A stretch of DNA of 64,000 nt, taken from NCBI RefSeq assembly GCF_002355395.1, contig NZ_AP017315.1, positions 1,054,001 through 1,118,000 on the forward strand, in the 5' to 3' direction. Each line of letters opens with the position of its first letter. Positions within the stretch are counted from its first letter, which is position 1. This DNA comes from Microcella alkaliphila. GTDB taxonomy: Bacteria; Actinomycetota; Actinomycetes; Actinomycetales; Microbacteriaceae. A program made the position numbers and the translations under genes. This document shows positions 26,636 to 37,835 of this stretch, in pieces. Below the pieces are notes generated by a model that made no database searches, was not told the DNA's origin, and saw nothing but the letters and a program-made list of their open reading frames with translations.

Positions 26636-27295
26636 TTGAGCAAGAGACTGGTGGCCACCGCTTTGGCGGCCACCAGTCTCTTGCTGCTTGGCGCGTGTGC
26701 GTCAGCCGATGCCAACGAGACGGCCGCGGCCGTGATCGAGGACGTCGAGTCGCACGTCGAGCAGGCAGAGGTGGGTGCCGATCGTCAGAGTCTGGGCATT
26801 TCGCCGATCGATATTCCCATCGCTCGAGACGTCGACAGCGTGCTCGCTCTGGCACCGACGCGGGTGGTCTTCCCCTCCCTGGGGATCGACATGGAGGTCA
26901 CCGACGTGGGGGTTGACTCGGACAACCTGCTGATCATCCCCGAGAGCATCTACACCGCGGGCTGGTATCGCGAGGGTTCCGCGCCCGCGAGCGACCGTGG
27001 TGCTACCGTCATTTCCGCTCACGTCGACATGCCGATTCAAGGCGTCGGGCCTTTTGCTGCTCTCAGAGATGCGGAGATCGGTGCCGAAGTTACCGTGCGT
27101 GACGCGGCCGGAGAATCGCACGTGTACCGCGTTATCAGCGTTGAGAGGATCCCAAAAGCTGAAGTGCCGGTTGACAGGGTGTTCACGAGGGCGGGGCAGC
27201 CCCACCTCGTGCTGACCACCTGCGGGGGAAGTTTCGACGTCAACGCCCAGTCATACTCAGACAACTACATAGTCACCGCGGAAAAGGTGTCGTGA
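26636..27295 (+). CDS. Class F sortase with lipoprotein-type N-terminus
   Basis: 219 residues from TTG 26636 (AGCAGG upstream). The N-terminus is a lipoprotein-like signal (lipobox LLGAC, about residue 21). The sortase core has the catalytic His in TVISAHVDM and the Cys in [11 protein letters not shown]. The third catalytic residue of the family is an Arg in a YRDN-type motif; here it reads QSYSDNYIV, so Ser replaces Arg. Such enzymes join surface proteins to the envelope, and the DUF4397 protein just upstream is a likely substrate. The GTGA overlap with the next gene suggests one operon. Whether it is active without the Arg is uncertain. Confidence 0.82.
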   Translation: MSKRLVATALAATSLLLLGACASADANETAAAVIEDVESHVEQAEVGADRQSLGISPIDIPIARDVDSVLALAPTRVVFPSLGIDMEVTDVGVDSDNLLIIPESIYTAGWYREGSAPASDRGATVISAHVDMPIQGVGPFAALRDAEIGAEVTVRDAAGESHVYRVISVERIPKAEVPVDRVFTRAGQPHLVLTTCGGSFDVNAQSYSDNYIVTAEKVS

Positions 27296-27936
27296 CGGGT
27301 TCACCCGCTAGCATGACCGCGACCGGCGGGGCATACCGTCCCGTGCATCCGGCGCCGAAGGAGGCCCGCCCGCTCGTGACGACCGCAATCGACGACGCAA
27401 CCGACATCGGCCGGCGCCTCAGCGCCGGAGATGAGCGAGCGCTCGCCGATGCGTACCGCGAGTGGTCATCCCTGGTCTACTCGCTGGCGCTGCGGTCGCT
27501 CGGCGACGCATCCGATGCGGAAGACGTCACCCAGTAGGTGTTCGTCAGTGCATGGCAGGGGCGCGAGAGGTACGACCCCGAGCGGGCAGCGGTTCCGGCG
27601 TGGCTCGTCGGAATCACTCGCAACACGATCGCCGACACCCACGCCGCGAGGGCGCGAGAGCGGGCGATTGCCGACCAGGTGAGTGCCGTGACCCTCGACG
27701 ATCCGCCCCCGGCCGCGGAGGCGGGCCTCGCCGAGCGCCTGCTGATCGCCGACGAGTTGGCGAAACTTGAGCCCGAACCTCAGGCCGTCGTGAGGCTCGC
27801 CTTTTTCGACGACCTGACCCACACGCAGATCGCTGAGCGGCTCAACATGCCGATCGGCACCGTCAAATCCCACATCAAGAGAAGCCTGACCCGGCTACGC
27901 AGCCGATTGGAGGTGAGTCATGGAGCAGCACTGTGA
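27292..27936 (+). pseudogene. ECF sigma factor interrupted by an in-frame TAG
   Basis: The frame encodes an ECF (SigK-like) sigma factor: region 2 around [18 protein letters not shown] and [10 protein letters not shown], then region 4 with LAFFDDLTHTQIAERL and MPIGTVKSHIKRSLTRLR. At 27535-27537 TAG interrupts region 2 where relatives have a second Gln (EDVTQ-stop-VFVSAW), as if CAG had become TAG. The frame continues cleanly on both sides for a total of about 215 codons. Start may be GTG 27292 (GTGA overlap with the sortase) or GTG 27376. GTG 27538 could restart only a truncated protein. The anti-sigma gene overlaps its 3' end. Confidence 0.85.
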
Positions 27937-28717
27937 CACCGGCGCGCTCGCCCTCGGAGCACTCGGCGAAGCGCTCGAGGCCGACGCCGACGCCCACCTG
28001 CGGGCATGCGGACGCTGCCAGCATGAGCTCGCCCGCATGGCTGCCACCGTTTCTGTTGCGCGGTCGACGCTCGGCGAGTCCGAACTGCACCGGCCCCCTG
28101 CGCACGTCTGGCAAAACGTCCACCGCCAGGTCGGGTTCGGCGACGCGCTGCGCAGCGACCCCCTGGGAACGCCAGTTTCTAACCCGAAGCCGCCGATCGA
28201 GGCGCCTCCCGTGGCTAGCGACGCGACGGTGGCGCCCGCGCCGGTCGCCTCGCTCCGTGACGCCCGCGAACGCCGCGGGCTCCGTCGCTTCGTCGCGCCG
28301 CTCACTGCCGCGGCCGCTGCGGCGGCGCTGATCACGGGTGTGGCCCTCGGCTGGCAGGCGCTGACGCCGCGCGACACCGGAACGATCGTGGCCTCAGCCA
28401 GCTTGGATGCCCTCCCCGCCTGGCAGGGCGCCGTCGGGTCCGCAGAGATCATCGAGCATGCGAACGGTGAGCGAGTGGTTCGCATCGCACTCGACGCCCC
28501 ACCCGTGAGCGGGGCGGTGCAGGAAGTCTGGCTGCTCACGCCCGAGGTCGACGGTCTCATCAGCCTCGGCCTGCTCGGTGACGCGCGCGGTGAGTTCGTC
28601 ATCCCCGCTGAGGTCGACCTCGACCGCTACTCGGTGGTCGACATCAGCGCTGAGCCGCTCGACGGCGATCCGTCGCACTCCGGCGACTCGATCGTGCGCG
28701 GCGCGCTCGAGTCCTGA
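27920..28717 (+). CDS. Anti-sigma factor, RskA-like
   Basis: 265 residues. The N-terminal anti-sigma domain holds a zinc-type motif (HLRACGRCQHE, about residue 31). One membrane helix follows (AAAAAAALITGVALGW, about residue 140), then an extracellular RskA domain (GAVGSAEIIEHANGE and AVQEVWLLTPEVDGLISLGLL). It should hold the upstream ECF sigma factor at the membrane until cut. GGAGGTGA precedes ATG 27920, inside the sigma 3' end. It is intact although its partner is interrupted. Confidence 0.88.
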   Translation: MEQHCDTGALALGALGEALEADADAHLRACGRCQHELARMAATVSVARSTLGESELHRPPAHVWQNVHRQVGFGDALRSDPLGTPVSNPKPPIEAPPVASDATVAPAPVASLRDARERRGLRRFVAPLTAAAAAAALITGVALGWQALTPRDTGTIVASASLDALPAWQGAVGSAEIIEHANGERVVRIALDAPPVSGAVQEVWLLTPEVDGLISLGLLGDARGEFVIPAEVDLDRYSVVDISAEPLDGDPSHSGDSIVRGALES

Positions 28718-28747
28718 CGCGCGTTCGCGCGGCTCTAGGCTGGCCGC

Positions 28748-29407
28748 ATGCCGGAAACCGTTGCCATCGTGGGTGTGGCGAGCCCGTACGCGTGGGAGAT
28801 CGTCGAGAGTGCCCGCCGACTCGGCCTGGGCGTCACGACGATCGATAACGTCGGCAGCGCCGACGTAACCCTCCCCGGCCTGCACTACGACCCCGTCCCC
28901 TCTGACCTCGACAGGGGAACGATCGTCGGTGTCGCCTCCGCTCAGCACCGTTTCCGGGCGCTCCATGCGGCGTATTCGCTCGGATTCTCGAACCCGGTGT
29001 GGATCGCCGACCCGACAGCCACGATGCCGTCCACGGCGGTGGTGGGGCACATGGCCTTCATCAATGCCGGAGCGGTTGTCGGCGCGAACACCCGCATCGA
29101 CTGCGCGGCCAACGTCAATCGGCTCGCTGCGATCGGTGAATCCGCCGTGATCGGGATGGGCGCATCCATCGGGCCGGGCGCCGTGATCGGGGCCCGCTCG
29201 CTGATCGCGCCCCGCGCCGCGATCGGCGCCGGGGCCATCGTCATGGACGGACTGCGAGTGGGAGAGGGTGCCTACATCGCCCCGGGCTCAGTGGTGACCG
29301 AGGCTGTGCCCGATTTTGCGGTCGTCGCCGGAAACCCTGGCCAGAGGATGGCGCCGCAAGAACCGTGGGCGGTCGGCGCGGCGTGCCCGTACTGCATCAA
29401 CGCCTGA
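28748..29407 (+). CDS. NeuD-like hexapeptide acyltransferase
   Basis: 219 residues. The N-terminal part is a small Rossmann-like domain (AIVGVASPYAWEIVESARRL). The C-terminal left-handed beta-helix has repeated hexapeptides (AVVGANTRIDCAANV, SIGPGAVIGARSLIAP, AIGAGAIVMDGLRV) and a typical end, APGSVVTEAVPDFAVVAGNP. Related proteins acetylate amino sugars used in surface glycans. The acceptor is unknown and no glycan cluster is adjacent. Confidence 0.82.
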   Translation: MPETVAIVGVASPYAWEIVESARRLGLGVTTIDNVGSADVTLPGLHYDPVPSDLDRGTIVGVASAQHRFRALHAAYSLGFSNPVWIADPTATMPSTAVVGHMAFINAGAVVGANTRIDCAANVNRLAAIGESAVIGMGASIGPGAVIGARSLIAPRAAIGAGAIVMDGLRVGEGAYIAPGSVVTEAVPDFAVVAGNPGQRMAPQEPWAVGAACPYCINA

Positions 29408-29461
29408 TCCTCCGCCGAGCGGGCCCTCCCGGGGCACTGTGCGCATGCTCCCGCGCACACG

Positions 29462-29884
29462 TCAGTACCGCGCGGGTTCGGGGGAACGCGTGAAGCTGCG
29501 CCCAGTGACCTCGTCGGGGTGGATGCGCACCCAGCGGTACTTGAGCGTGGGAATCCACGGTTCAAGCCCGAGCTCGTCCGCGGCGTCGATCTCACTCTGC
29601 CGCTCGACACGTTCGGCTCGGCCCTTTACGACGATGCTCCAGGCCTGATCATCCGTATGACCGTCGACCTCGAAGGCGACCCGATCGTTGATAGCGAGCT
29701 CGAGCAACTTTGTGCCGGGCGCGGTGCGAAAGAGCAGCGTGTGCCCATCGACCACGTAGTTGACGGGGAAAATGTCGACGACGCCGGCGGCGCTCACCGC
29801 GATACGGCCGAGCGTCTCCTGCCCCAGCAGTTCCCAGCATTCGTCGGGCGTCAGCATGGTGACGGCCCCGCTTCCGATGTCCAT
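29462..29884 (-). CDS. PNPOx-like flavin-binding protein
   Basis: 140 residues of the split-barrel family (pyridoxamine-oxidase-like). LGRIAVSAAGVVDIFPVNYVVDG and LLFRTAPGTKLLELAI are the usual core strands, followed by VAFEVDGHTDDQAWSIVVKGRAE. Family members bind FMN, F420 or heme; which one cannot be told here. ATG 29884 has GGAGG six bases before it, while ATG 29914 has none. Confidence 0.85.
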   Translation of the reverse strand: MDIGSGAVTMLTPDECWELLGQETLGRIAVSAAGVVDIFPVNYVVDGHTLLFRTAPGTKLLELAINDRVAFEVDGHTDDQAWSIVVKGRAERVERQSEIDAADELGLEPWIPTLKYRWVRIHPDEVTGRSFTRSPEPARY

Positions 29885-29984
29885 GACGGCCTCCAGTCCT
29901 CGCGGTGTCCCCATGGTGCTGCGCGGCCAGCACCGCGGGCCAGGGTCGAAGGTCCTGACCTCGGGGGGAGGCGTGCAGGGCCGC

Positions 29985-31169
29985 TCAGCGCTGGCAGGCG
30001 CCGCTGTCGACCGGGGCGGAAAGCTCGGGAGCCTGAGCGATCACGGGGGTGAGTTCCGCCATCGTGTGGGCGTAGCCGATGTCGTCGCGCAGCTGCGCCT
30101 TGGCGAACACCATGCCCACCACGGCGCCCTCGAGGCTGAGCACCGGCCCGCCCGAGTTGCCGGGGTTCACGGTGGCGGCCAACGTGTAGGTGTCGCGCGG
30201 CGCGCGCGACGAGCCGTCGATCGATTCGGCGTCGATGCTGCCGACGGCGAGCACCTCAGCGCCGTCGGAGCGGAACCGGCCGCCAAACGGGTACCCCTGC
30301 ACAGCCCCCACATCACCCTGCTCGAGGCTCGGAGCCACCGGTAGGGCCCGCGCCGGGAGGCCGTCGACGGCGATGACTGCGATGTCTTGCTGCCCGTCGA
30401 AATAGACGATGCGGCCCTCACGCGTGCCGATGCCCGGCAATTCGACGAGGGGAATATCGACTCCGGCGACGACGTGGGCGTTGGTGAGCAGGCGATCGTC
30501 GGCGATGACGAATGCAGTACCGGACTGCACCTGCCCGCACGCGTAGGCCGAGCCGGTGACGCGGGCAACCGACTGGGCAGCGCGCGTCAGCTCGGGGCTG
30601 CCAGCGTCGATGACGGGCGGCTCAGCGGGACCAGCGACGGTCCCGCCCAGCGCTTCGGCGATGCGGGGGATGCCCTCGTCGACAACCGCGCCGCGGAGTA
30701 CCGCGATGGCCCGGGCGACGGGGTCGGGGGTGAAGCGGTCGATCGTGCGCAGCACGGTCGAGTTCGCCGTCGTCGACGAAACCACCGGGATGCCGAGGGC
30801 CGTCACCGTGGACCCCGCGAGCGAGATCACGAGCACCGCGACGACGCCTCCGGCGGCGAAGCCGGCCAGGCGGTCGAGCGGCCTGAGCCCTTTCGCGACG
30901 CCGCGGCGGAGCGCGTGGCCGATGACTTCGCCGATGCTCAGGCCCGCCGTGATCAACAGCAGCAGCGCCCCGAGGGTGGCGAGGGGCCGCCACGTGGGGT
31001 CCGGTATCCATCCGCTCACAAGCGGCACGAGGAACACCGCGGCGATCGCCCCGGCAACGGCTCCGATGACGGCACCCAGCGTGTAGAAGAATCCCGCACG
31101 AGCGCCCCGGATGAGACCGCCGATGATGGCGATGACGAGCAGCACGTCCAGCACGATGACAAGTGGCAC
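29985..31169 (-). CDS. MarP-type periplasmic serine protease (CvpA and trypsin domains)
   Basis: 394 residues. Four membrane helices of the CvpA domain (1-135) lead to an extracytoplasmic chymotrypsin-like domain with catalytic His in [10 protein letters not shown] (about residue 230), Asp in [11 protein letters not shown] (about 265) and Ser in [10 protein letters not shown] (about 343). Two Cys (SAYACGQV and DSGACQR) could form the disulfide seen in mycobacterial MarP. MarP is needed for survival in acid and under oxidative stress in mycobacteria. GTG 31169 has GGGAGGGAGA before it. Divergent from rpsO. Confidence 0.9.
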   Translation of the reverse strand: MPLVIVLDVLLVIAIIGGLIRGARAGFFYTLGAVIGAVAGAIAAVFLVPLVSGWIPDPTWRPLATLGALLLLITAGLSIGEVIGHALRRGVAKGLRPLDRLAGFAAGGVVAVLVISLAGSTVTALGIPVVSSTTANSTVLRTIDRFTPDPVARAIAVLRGAVVDEGIPRIAEALGGTVAGPAEPPVIDAGSPELTRAAQSVARVTGSAYACGQVQSGTAFVIADDRLLTNAHVVAGVDIPLVELPGIGTREGRIVYFDGQQDIAVIAVDGLPARALPVAPSLEQGDVGAVQGYPFGGRFRSDGAEVLAVGSIDAESIDGSSRAPRDTYTLAATVNPGNSGGPVLSLEGAVVGMVFAKAQLRDDIGYAHTMAELTPVIAQAPELSAPVDSGACQR

Positions 31170-31322
31170 CGGGTCTCCCTCCCGGCGCCGATTCTGTCAG
31201 GTCGTCGCTTGGCGCACGCTGCTGGTATTCTTGTGCGGTTGCCGTCAGAACGGCCGCGGACAAAGAGAGCTACAGCATCCGGCTGTGTGCGCCGCGCAAC
31301 GAGCAGAGAAGGGGGTCCCTCT

Positions 31323-31592
31323 ATGGCCCTGGACACTACCGCCAAGAAGGCGATCATCGACGAGTACGCAACCCACCCCGGTGACACCGGATCCCCTGAG
31401 GTCCAGGTCGCGATCTTGACGCACCGCATCAAGGAGCTGACCGAGCACCTCAAGCAGCACAAGCACGACCACCACTCGCGTCGTGGACTGCTTCTGCTCG
31501 TGGGCCAGCGTCGCCGTCTGCTGGGCTACCTGGCCGACATCGACATCGAGCGTTACCGCTCGCTGATCGAGCGGCTGGGGCTGCGCCGCTAG
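31323..31592 (+). CDS. rpsO: 30S ribosomal protein S15
   Basis: 89 residues, full length. Recognised by [38 protein letters not shown] and RRRLLGYL. It binds the 16S rRNA central domain early in 30S assembly. AGAAGGGG precedes ATG 31323. The usual partner pnp is present 2.2 kb downstream, with three membrane/exported protein genes between, and a terminator follows rpsO directly. Confidence 0.98.
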   Translation: MALDTTAKKAIIDEYATHPGDTGSPEVQVAILTHRIKELTEHLKQHKHDHHSRRGLLLLVGQRRRLLGYLADIDIERYRSLIERLGLRR

Positions 31593-31618
31593 TCGATCGA
31601 CACCGCGAACTTCTTCTG

Positions 31619-31660
31619 CGAAGGCCGCCCCCGAATGGTCGGGTGGTGGCCTTCGTGGTT
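31619..31660 (+). terminator. Intrinsic terminator after rpsO
   Basis: CGAAGGCC/GGCCTTCG outer stem with an inner CCCGA/TCGGG, followed by TGGTTTT. It begins about 27 bases after the rpsO stop. Confidence 0.85.
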
Positions 31661-31688
31661 TTCGGGCGTTGTCTGCCACGATGAGCGT

Positions 31689-32306
31689 GTGACTCGCGCT
31701 TCGCTCACCCGCGCCGCGCGCGGCGCGCTTGGCACCGGCGGGCTCGCGATCATCGCCTGCGACGTCGCGTTGACGATTCGCGCGACGGGGGGCCTCGATG
31801 TGGGGGACTATCTCGGGCAGTTCACCATCCTGAGCGTCCTGGCCGCAAGCATCCTGATGTTGCTCGGTGCGTCGATGGGTCGCGAACTCCGGGGAGCGGT
31901 GCACCTCCGCGCGATGGCGCTCACGGGGTTGCTCGTCGCCGCCGTATTGCACGCGACCCTGCTCGGCGGCGCGGCCGGCCCGAGCGGCGAGCTGGTCAAC
32001 ACCCTCCTGCACGTCGTCTTTCCCGCACTCGCCCTCGTCGAGTGGGTGACGGTGCGGTCGCGGACGCGCGTGACGCTGCTCACCCCGCTCATCGGTCTCG
32101 TGTTCCCGGTGGTCTTTCTGGCGGCAACCCTCGCCCGGGGCGCCATCGTCGACCGGTACCCCTACGATTTCGTCGACCCGGGCGCTCAGGGCGGCTACGC
32201 GGGTCTTGTCGGCAGCCTCGCGATCGTGTTGGTCGCCTTTCTCACGGTCGGCGCGTTCGTCGCCGTCATCGGCGCCATTCGCGATCGGATGCTCGCCCCG
32301 CGCTGA
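31689..32306 (+). CDS. Pr6Pr/FAR-17a-like membrane protein
   Basis: 205 residues with about six membrane helices. FTILSVLAASILMLLG, NTLLHVVFPALALVEW and DRYPYDFVDPGAQGGYAG fit the Pr6Pr family, whose function in bacteria is unknown. GTG 31689 is chosen by the family N-terminus; it lies 29 bases after the rpsO terminator T-run. Confidence 0.75.
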   Translation: MTRASLTRAARGALGTGGLAIIACDVALTIRATGGLDVGDYLGQFTILSVLAASILMLLGASMGRELRGAVHLRAMALTGLLVAAVLHATLLGGAAGPSGELVNTLLHVVFPALALVEWVTVRSRTRVTLLTPLIGLVFPVVFLAATLARGAIVDRYPYDFVDPGAQGGYAGLVGSLAIVLVAFLTVGAFVAVIGAIRDRMLAPR

Positions 32307-32360
32307 CGGCCCGTCGGCGGCTCCCAGCCCGCATGCGGCCCACAGTGCCACGCTGTGCCC

Positions 32361-33038
32361 ATGCGTCGCCGACTCGCTGCCGGTGTCGTAGCCGGCGTAG
32401 CATCGTGCGCGCCCGCCGGTGAGCGGCCCGTGGCCGGGCTCGACGTGCTGCTGACGGAACGCGATCGCGCGGTGCTCGAGCTGCACGATGAGACCCTCAC
32501 CCGGGTCGCGGGCTTCTTGCGCAACACCTGGGGGCCGGTGATCCTGCCCGAGGAGTCGATCGTGCGCCTCGTCACGGCGAGCGAGTGGGGTCCGGCAGTC
32601 GCCCGCTGTATCTCGACGTTCGGCTTTCCGGGCGTCGGCACGGCCGACGGTGGCGAGCGGCTCGACTTCAGCGGCGTGCAGGTCTCGGGCCCCCGCGAGA
32701 ACTTCGAAATCGACGTCGCCACGTACCGCTGCTACGCCCGGTACCCCGTGCGCACCCGCATCGACGAAGGTGTTCGCCAGGTCGAAGCGCCGTGGGCCTT
32801 CGCATACACCCGCGACACGCTGCTGCCGTGCCTGCTCGCCGACGGGCATCCCGTCCCGCCGCTGCCGTCGCGTACCGAGTTCGGTGACGGGTGGCGGACC
32901 GACGACGCGTTCGACGCCTACGCCGCGATCATCGATCCGGCCGACCGCCTTCGCGCGGCCGTGCGGTGCCCCGCGCCCCTCGACGTGCTGGTCGCCGCGA
33001 TCGAGAGCCCAGAGGGCAGTCGGGCGGCGGCGCCGTGA
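32361..33038 (+). CDS. Putative lipoprotein of unknown function
   Basis: 225 residues. The N-terminus MRRRLAAGVVAGVASC fits a short lipoprotein signal with lipobox VASC (about residue 16). The rest is mixed alpha/beta with several Cys (ARCIS, YRCYA, PCLLA, VRCPA), possibly disulfide-bonded outside the cell. No known family recognised. GTG 32355 is a slightly longer alternative start. Its stop overlaps the next gene by 4 bases. Confidence 0.6.
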   Translation: MRRRLAAGVVAGVASCAPAGERPVAGLDVLLTERDRAVLELHDETLTRVAGFLRNTWGPVILPEESIVRLVTASEWGPAVARCISTFGFPGVGTADGGERLDFSGVQVSGPRENFEIDVATYRCYARYPVRTRIDEGVRQVEAPWAFAYTRDTLLPCLLADGHPVPPLPSRTEFGDGWRTDDAFDAYAAIIDPADRLRAAVRCPAPLDVLVAAIESPEGSRAAAP

Positions 33039-33559
33039 ACGACGACGAGCCGCGTCGACCCGTGACGGTCGTGCGCGCCGGCGTGCGACCCTGGGCCGAC
33101 CGTCTCGCGTGGTCACTGGTCGTGGTTCTCACGGGCTCTGCTCTCGTCATCGCGGGGGTGGTGGACGGAACCATCGCGATCGTGACCCGCGTCCTCGTGA
33201 TCGCCGCGTTCCTCCTCATGGTCGCCGCGCTGGCGATTGTGACCGTGCGTCTGCGCACGAGTCTGCGCTCGGACGGCACCGCCGTCGTCGTGCGTGACCC
33301 GTTTGGGGCTTCCGTCGTGCCTTTTCACGAGCACCTCGCGTTCGGTCGCTGGCTCGACCCGGAAAGCCGGCGCCCCGTCATCTGGATGACCGATCACGGC
33401 GGGCCCATCGTGCGCGTGCATCCCCGCCTTGATCCCGTGTGCGTCGAACTGTTTGCCGGACGCGTAGCTCTCGCGGTGGTCGACCGTGACGGCGCGCCGC
33501 CCGCCCCGCCGGATCCGCCGCCCGTGACGCGCGACCGGCCGGCTGGGCCGCGATACTAG
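33035..33559 (+). CDS. Two-helix membrane protein of unknown function
   Basis: 174 residues. Two membrane helices (about 25-47 and 52-70) separated by a short loop, then a cytoplasmic beta-rich domain (SDGTAVVVRDPFGASVVPFHEH) with a Pro-rich tail; PH-like domains of bacterial membrane proteins look similar, but this is only a guess. Translationally coupled (GTGA) to the preceding lipoprotein gene, so the two may act together. Confidence 0.6.
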   Translation: MNDDEPRRPVTVVRAGVRPWADRLAWSLVVVLTGSALVIAGVVDGTIAIVTRVLVIAAFLLMVAALAIVTVRLRTSLRSDGTAVVVRDPFGASVVPFHEHLAFGRWLDPESRRPVIWMTDHGGPIVRVHPRLDPVCVELFAGRVALAVVDRDGAPPAPPDPPPVTRDRPAGPRY

Positions 33560-33647
33560 GCGGCCAGGCACGCCCCTGATAGCCTGGCTCTCGGCGCGAT
33601 TGCGTCGACAAATGAATACCGTGCGCAGCAGGCCGGCTCGAAGCTGG

Positions 33648-33712
33648 TCACCGGTGGAGTTCTCCCGTTCTCGGTGAACGGTGGATGTCTACTGTTGGCC
33701 AGAGCAGACACC
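33648..33712 (+). promoter_or_regulatory. Two hairpins in the pnp leader
   Basis: In the 278-base gap before pnp, TCACCG...CGGTGA (33648-33677) encloses GGAG/CTCC, and GGATGTCT...AGACACC (33683-33712) follows. Many pnp genes are autoregulated through leader stem-loops cut by RNase III, so these are candidates. The rest of the gap holds no recognisable gene. Confidence 0.35.
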
Positions 33713-33837
33713 GGCGGCGTATCCCGCCGATCGTCCCTTCCTGCCTGCTTGCCTCGTGCGGTGCGCCGCGCATCCCCTCGCGTCTGTGACGCGGTCGTCG
33801 GATGCCCGGTGCGAGAAACGCAAAGGAGAGAGACCTC

Positions 33838-36105
<2,268 letters not shown>

Positions 36106-36122
36106 CGCCACGACGCGTCATG

Positions 36123-36167
36123 ACGACGGATGCCCGTCCTGCTTCTCGCAGGGCGGGCATCCGTCGT
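36123..36167 (+). terminator. Intrinsic terminator after pnp
   Basis: Perfect 14-bp stem (ACGACGGATGCCCG/CGGGCATCCGTCGT) extended by an inner CCTGC/GCAGG with a TTCTC loop, 17 bases after the stop. Confidence 0.88.
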
Positions 36168-36268
36168 ATGGGGGCTGATTACTAGCCGCCGACGTCGCGG
36201 CGACGAAACGCGATGACCGCTCCCGCGAGGGCGTGCGCGGCGAACAGGTGAGGCCGCGTGCGAAGGCC

Positions 36269-36796
36269 CTAATCGGTGCGGGACGTACCCATCAACACGG
36301 CCCGTCCGATGATGTGATCGCGAAGGACGAATCCGAGGTAGGCGGGTGTCGACGCTGGGTCGACATCCAGAACCGCGGTGTCGAGCGCCGAGAGCACGAA
36401 GTAGTAGCGGTGGTCGCCGTGGCCAGCCGGAGGAGCGGCGCCCAGGTACCGCGGCACCCGGATCTCGTTCGGCAGCATGACGGCGCCGTGTGGCAGCAGC
36501 GCCGCCTCGGGGTCGCCCGCGTTGCTCGGAAGGGACGTCGTCGTTGCGGGGATGCCGTGCACGGCCCAGTGCCACCACCCGCTTCCGGTCGGCGCATCCG
36601 GGTCGTACATCGTGAGCGCGAAGCTCTGTGTGCTCTCCGGTGCTCCCGACCACTCGAGCTCCGGCGATCGGTCGTCGCCTCCCGCGCCCGCGATGCCAGA
36701 GCGCGCCCATGGGGGAAGTGCTGCTCCGTCCTCGAGATCGGGGCTCGTCAGCGAGAAATGCGGTACCTCGGGCAGCTTCCAGAAGGGGTCATTCAT
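36269..36796 (-). CDS. YbhB/YbcL (PEBP/Raf-kinase-inhibitor-like) protein
   Basis: 175 residues. The phosphatidylethanolamine-binding-protein fold is shown by SPELEWSGAPESTQSFALTMYDPDAP, GWWHWAVHGIP, YLGAAPPAGHGDHRYYFVLSALD and the terminal helix. Ligand and role in bacteria are not known. ATG 36796. It lies between pnp and the rhodopsin remnant on the opposite strand. Confidence 0.9.
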   Translation of the reverse strand: MNDPFWKLPEVPHFSLTSPDLEDGAALPPWARSGIAGAGGDDRSPELEWSGAPESTQSFALTMYDPDAPTGSGWWHWAVHGIPATTTSLPSNAGDPEAALLPHGAVMLPNEIRVPRYLGAAPPAGHGDHRYYFVLSALDTAVLDVDPASTPAYLGFVLRDHIIGRAVLMGTSRTD

Positions 36797-36907
36797 GAGC
36801 GGGATCCTTTCGACGGCCCCCAGTCTCGGGTACGAGGACGTTCAGTCAGTCAGCAGGAAGAAAACACACGTGCACGCTAAAGCTTTCTCCCAGAGATCGG
36901 GCGCACC

Positions 36908-37671
36908 GTGAAAGAACTTCGCCCGGCCGGCTCCCGATCGTCCGACTGCGACGAGGATCACACAACCCCCGTGCTCGCCGCACTGGTGGCGAGCAGATTC
37001 TTGATCCAAAAGAGCATCCTGGAATTCCAGATTGTGCAGGCGTTCTTCATGTTGGGCTTCGTCGCTATGGCGGCGGGAGCACTGTGGTTCTTCATGGAAC
37101 GCAATGACCTGATGCCGGAATTGCGCCCCGTGGCGACCTACGCCACGGTCATCGCGTTCGTCGCGGCGGTCTTGTATTACGTCATGAAGGACGTGGTGCA
37201 GTTCCCCCTCGGTGACATCGGCGTCGAGGCGATCCGCGACACGGTCGAACTGCGCTACATCGACTGGCTGATTACGACACCGCTGCTGCTCATCGAATTC
37301 GGCATCATCGTCGCCCTCGCCGGCGCGGCAAAGAAGGGCTTCGTCTGGCGTGGTTCTCCATCATCTGGCAGATCTTCCAGATCGACATCTCGAACGGGCC
37401 TGAGCACGCTCAGCGCGCTGTGCGCATCATGCGCCTGTTCGTGGTCATCGGCTGGGCGATCTACCCGATCGCCACCGCGATCGAGCAGTTCCTGCAGATC
37501 GGTGGGGCTGACATCGCACTCGCCGTGAGTATCGCGGCGTGCATCTACGTCGTCGCCGACGTCATCAACAAGGTCGGCTTCGGCATCGTCGCCATCCAGG
37601 CGGCGAAGGTCTCGTCGGGAATCGGCGAGGTCGCGCCCTCGGCCGTCACGACCGACCCCGTCACGAAGTAA
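36908..37671 (+). pseudogene. Microbial rhodopsin (proton-pump type) with internal deletion and frameshift
   Basis: Frame 1 encodes helices A-C: FMLGFVAMAAGALWFFMERN (A), VATYATVIAFVAAVLYYVMKD (B, in two parts), and RYIDWLITTPLLLIEF (C) with Asp, Thr and Glu at the acceptor/donor positions (DTE, outward proton pump; Leu at the colour-tuning site, green light). After AAKKGF (about 37345) the frame is lost. A +1-shifted frame resumes at AWFSIIWQIF and gives RLFVVIGWAIYP (F) and ADVINKVGFGIVA with the retinal Lys (G). Compared with Exiguobacterium ESR, about 45 residues, helix D and most of E, are missing. Start uncertain (GTG 36908 or TTG 37001). No retinal-synthesis gene is in the window. Confidence 0.85.
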
Positions 37672-37684
37672 CGCGGGCGGTTCT

Positions 37685-37721
37685 CCGGGGGTGGGCTTTT
37701 CCGAGCCCGCCCCCGGTTTTT
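37685..37721 (+). terminator. Strong intrinsic terminator after the rhodopsin remnant
   Basis: 12-bp stem CCGGGGGTGGGC/GCCCGCCCCCGG with one wobble, then TTTTT. It is 13 bases after the stop and appears undamaged. Confidence 0.92.
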
Positions 37722-37835
37722 CGTGCGAGAGAACGCCCGCATAACGATTGCGTGGCGGTCACGAACCCCTCCGTCGCGCAGCGTTATTCTCTGAGCCAAC
37801 CCACGCGGTGAACCCGCGCCCGAATTGAGGTCGGC

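Noticed and set aside
30387..31322. Long N-terminal extension of rpsO
   Set aside because: S15 is 89 residues in all bacteria; ATG 31323 with a good ribosome site is the true start and the upstream frame lies over the MarP-type gene.
31245..33116. 623-codon antisense frame across rpsO and the following membrane genes
   Set aside because: It crosses the rpsO terminator and several sense genes; no domain.
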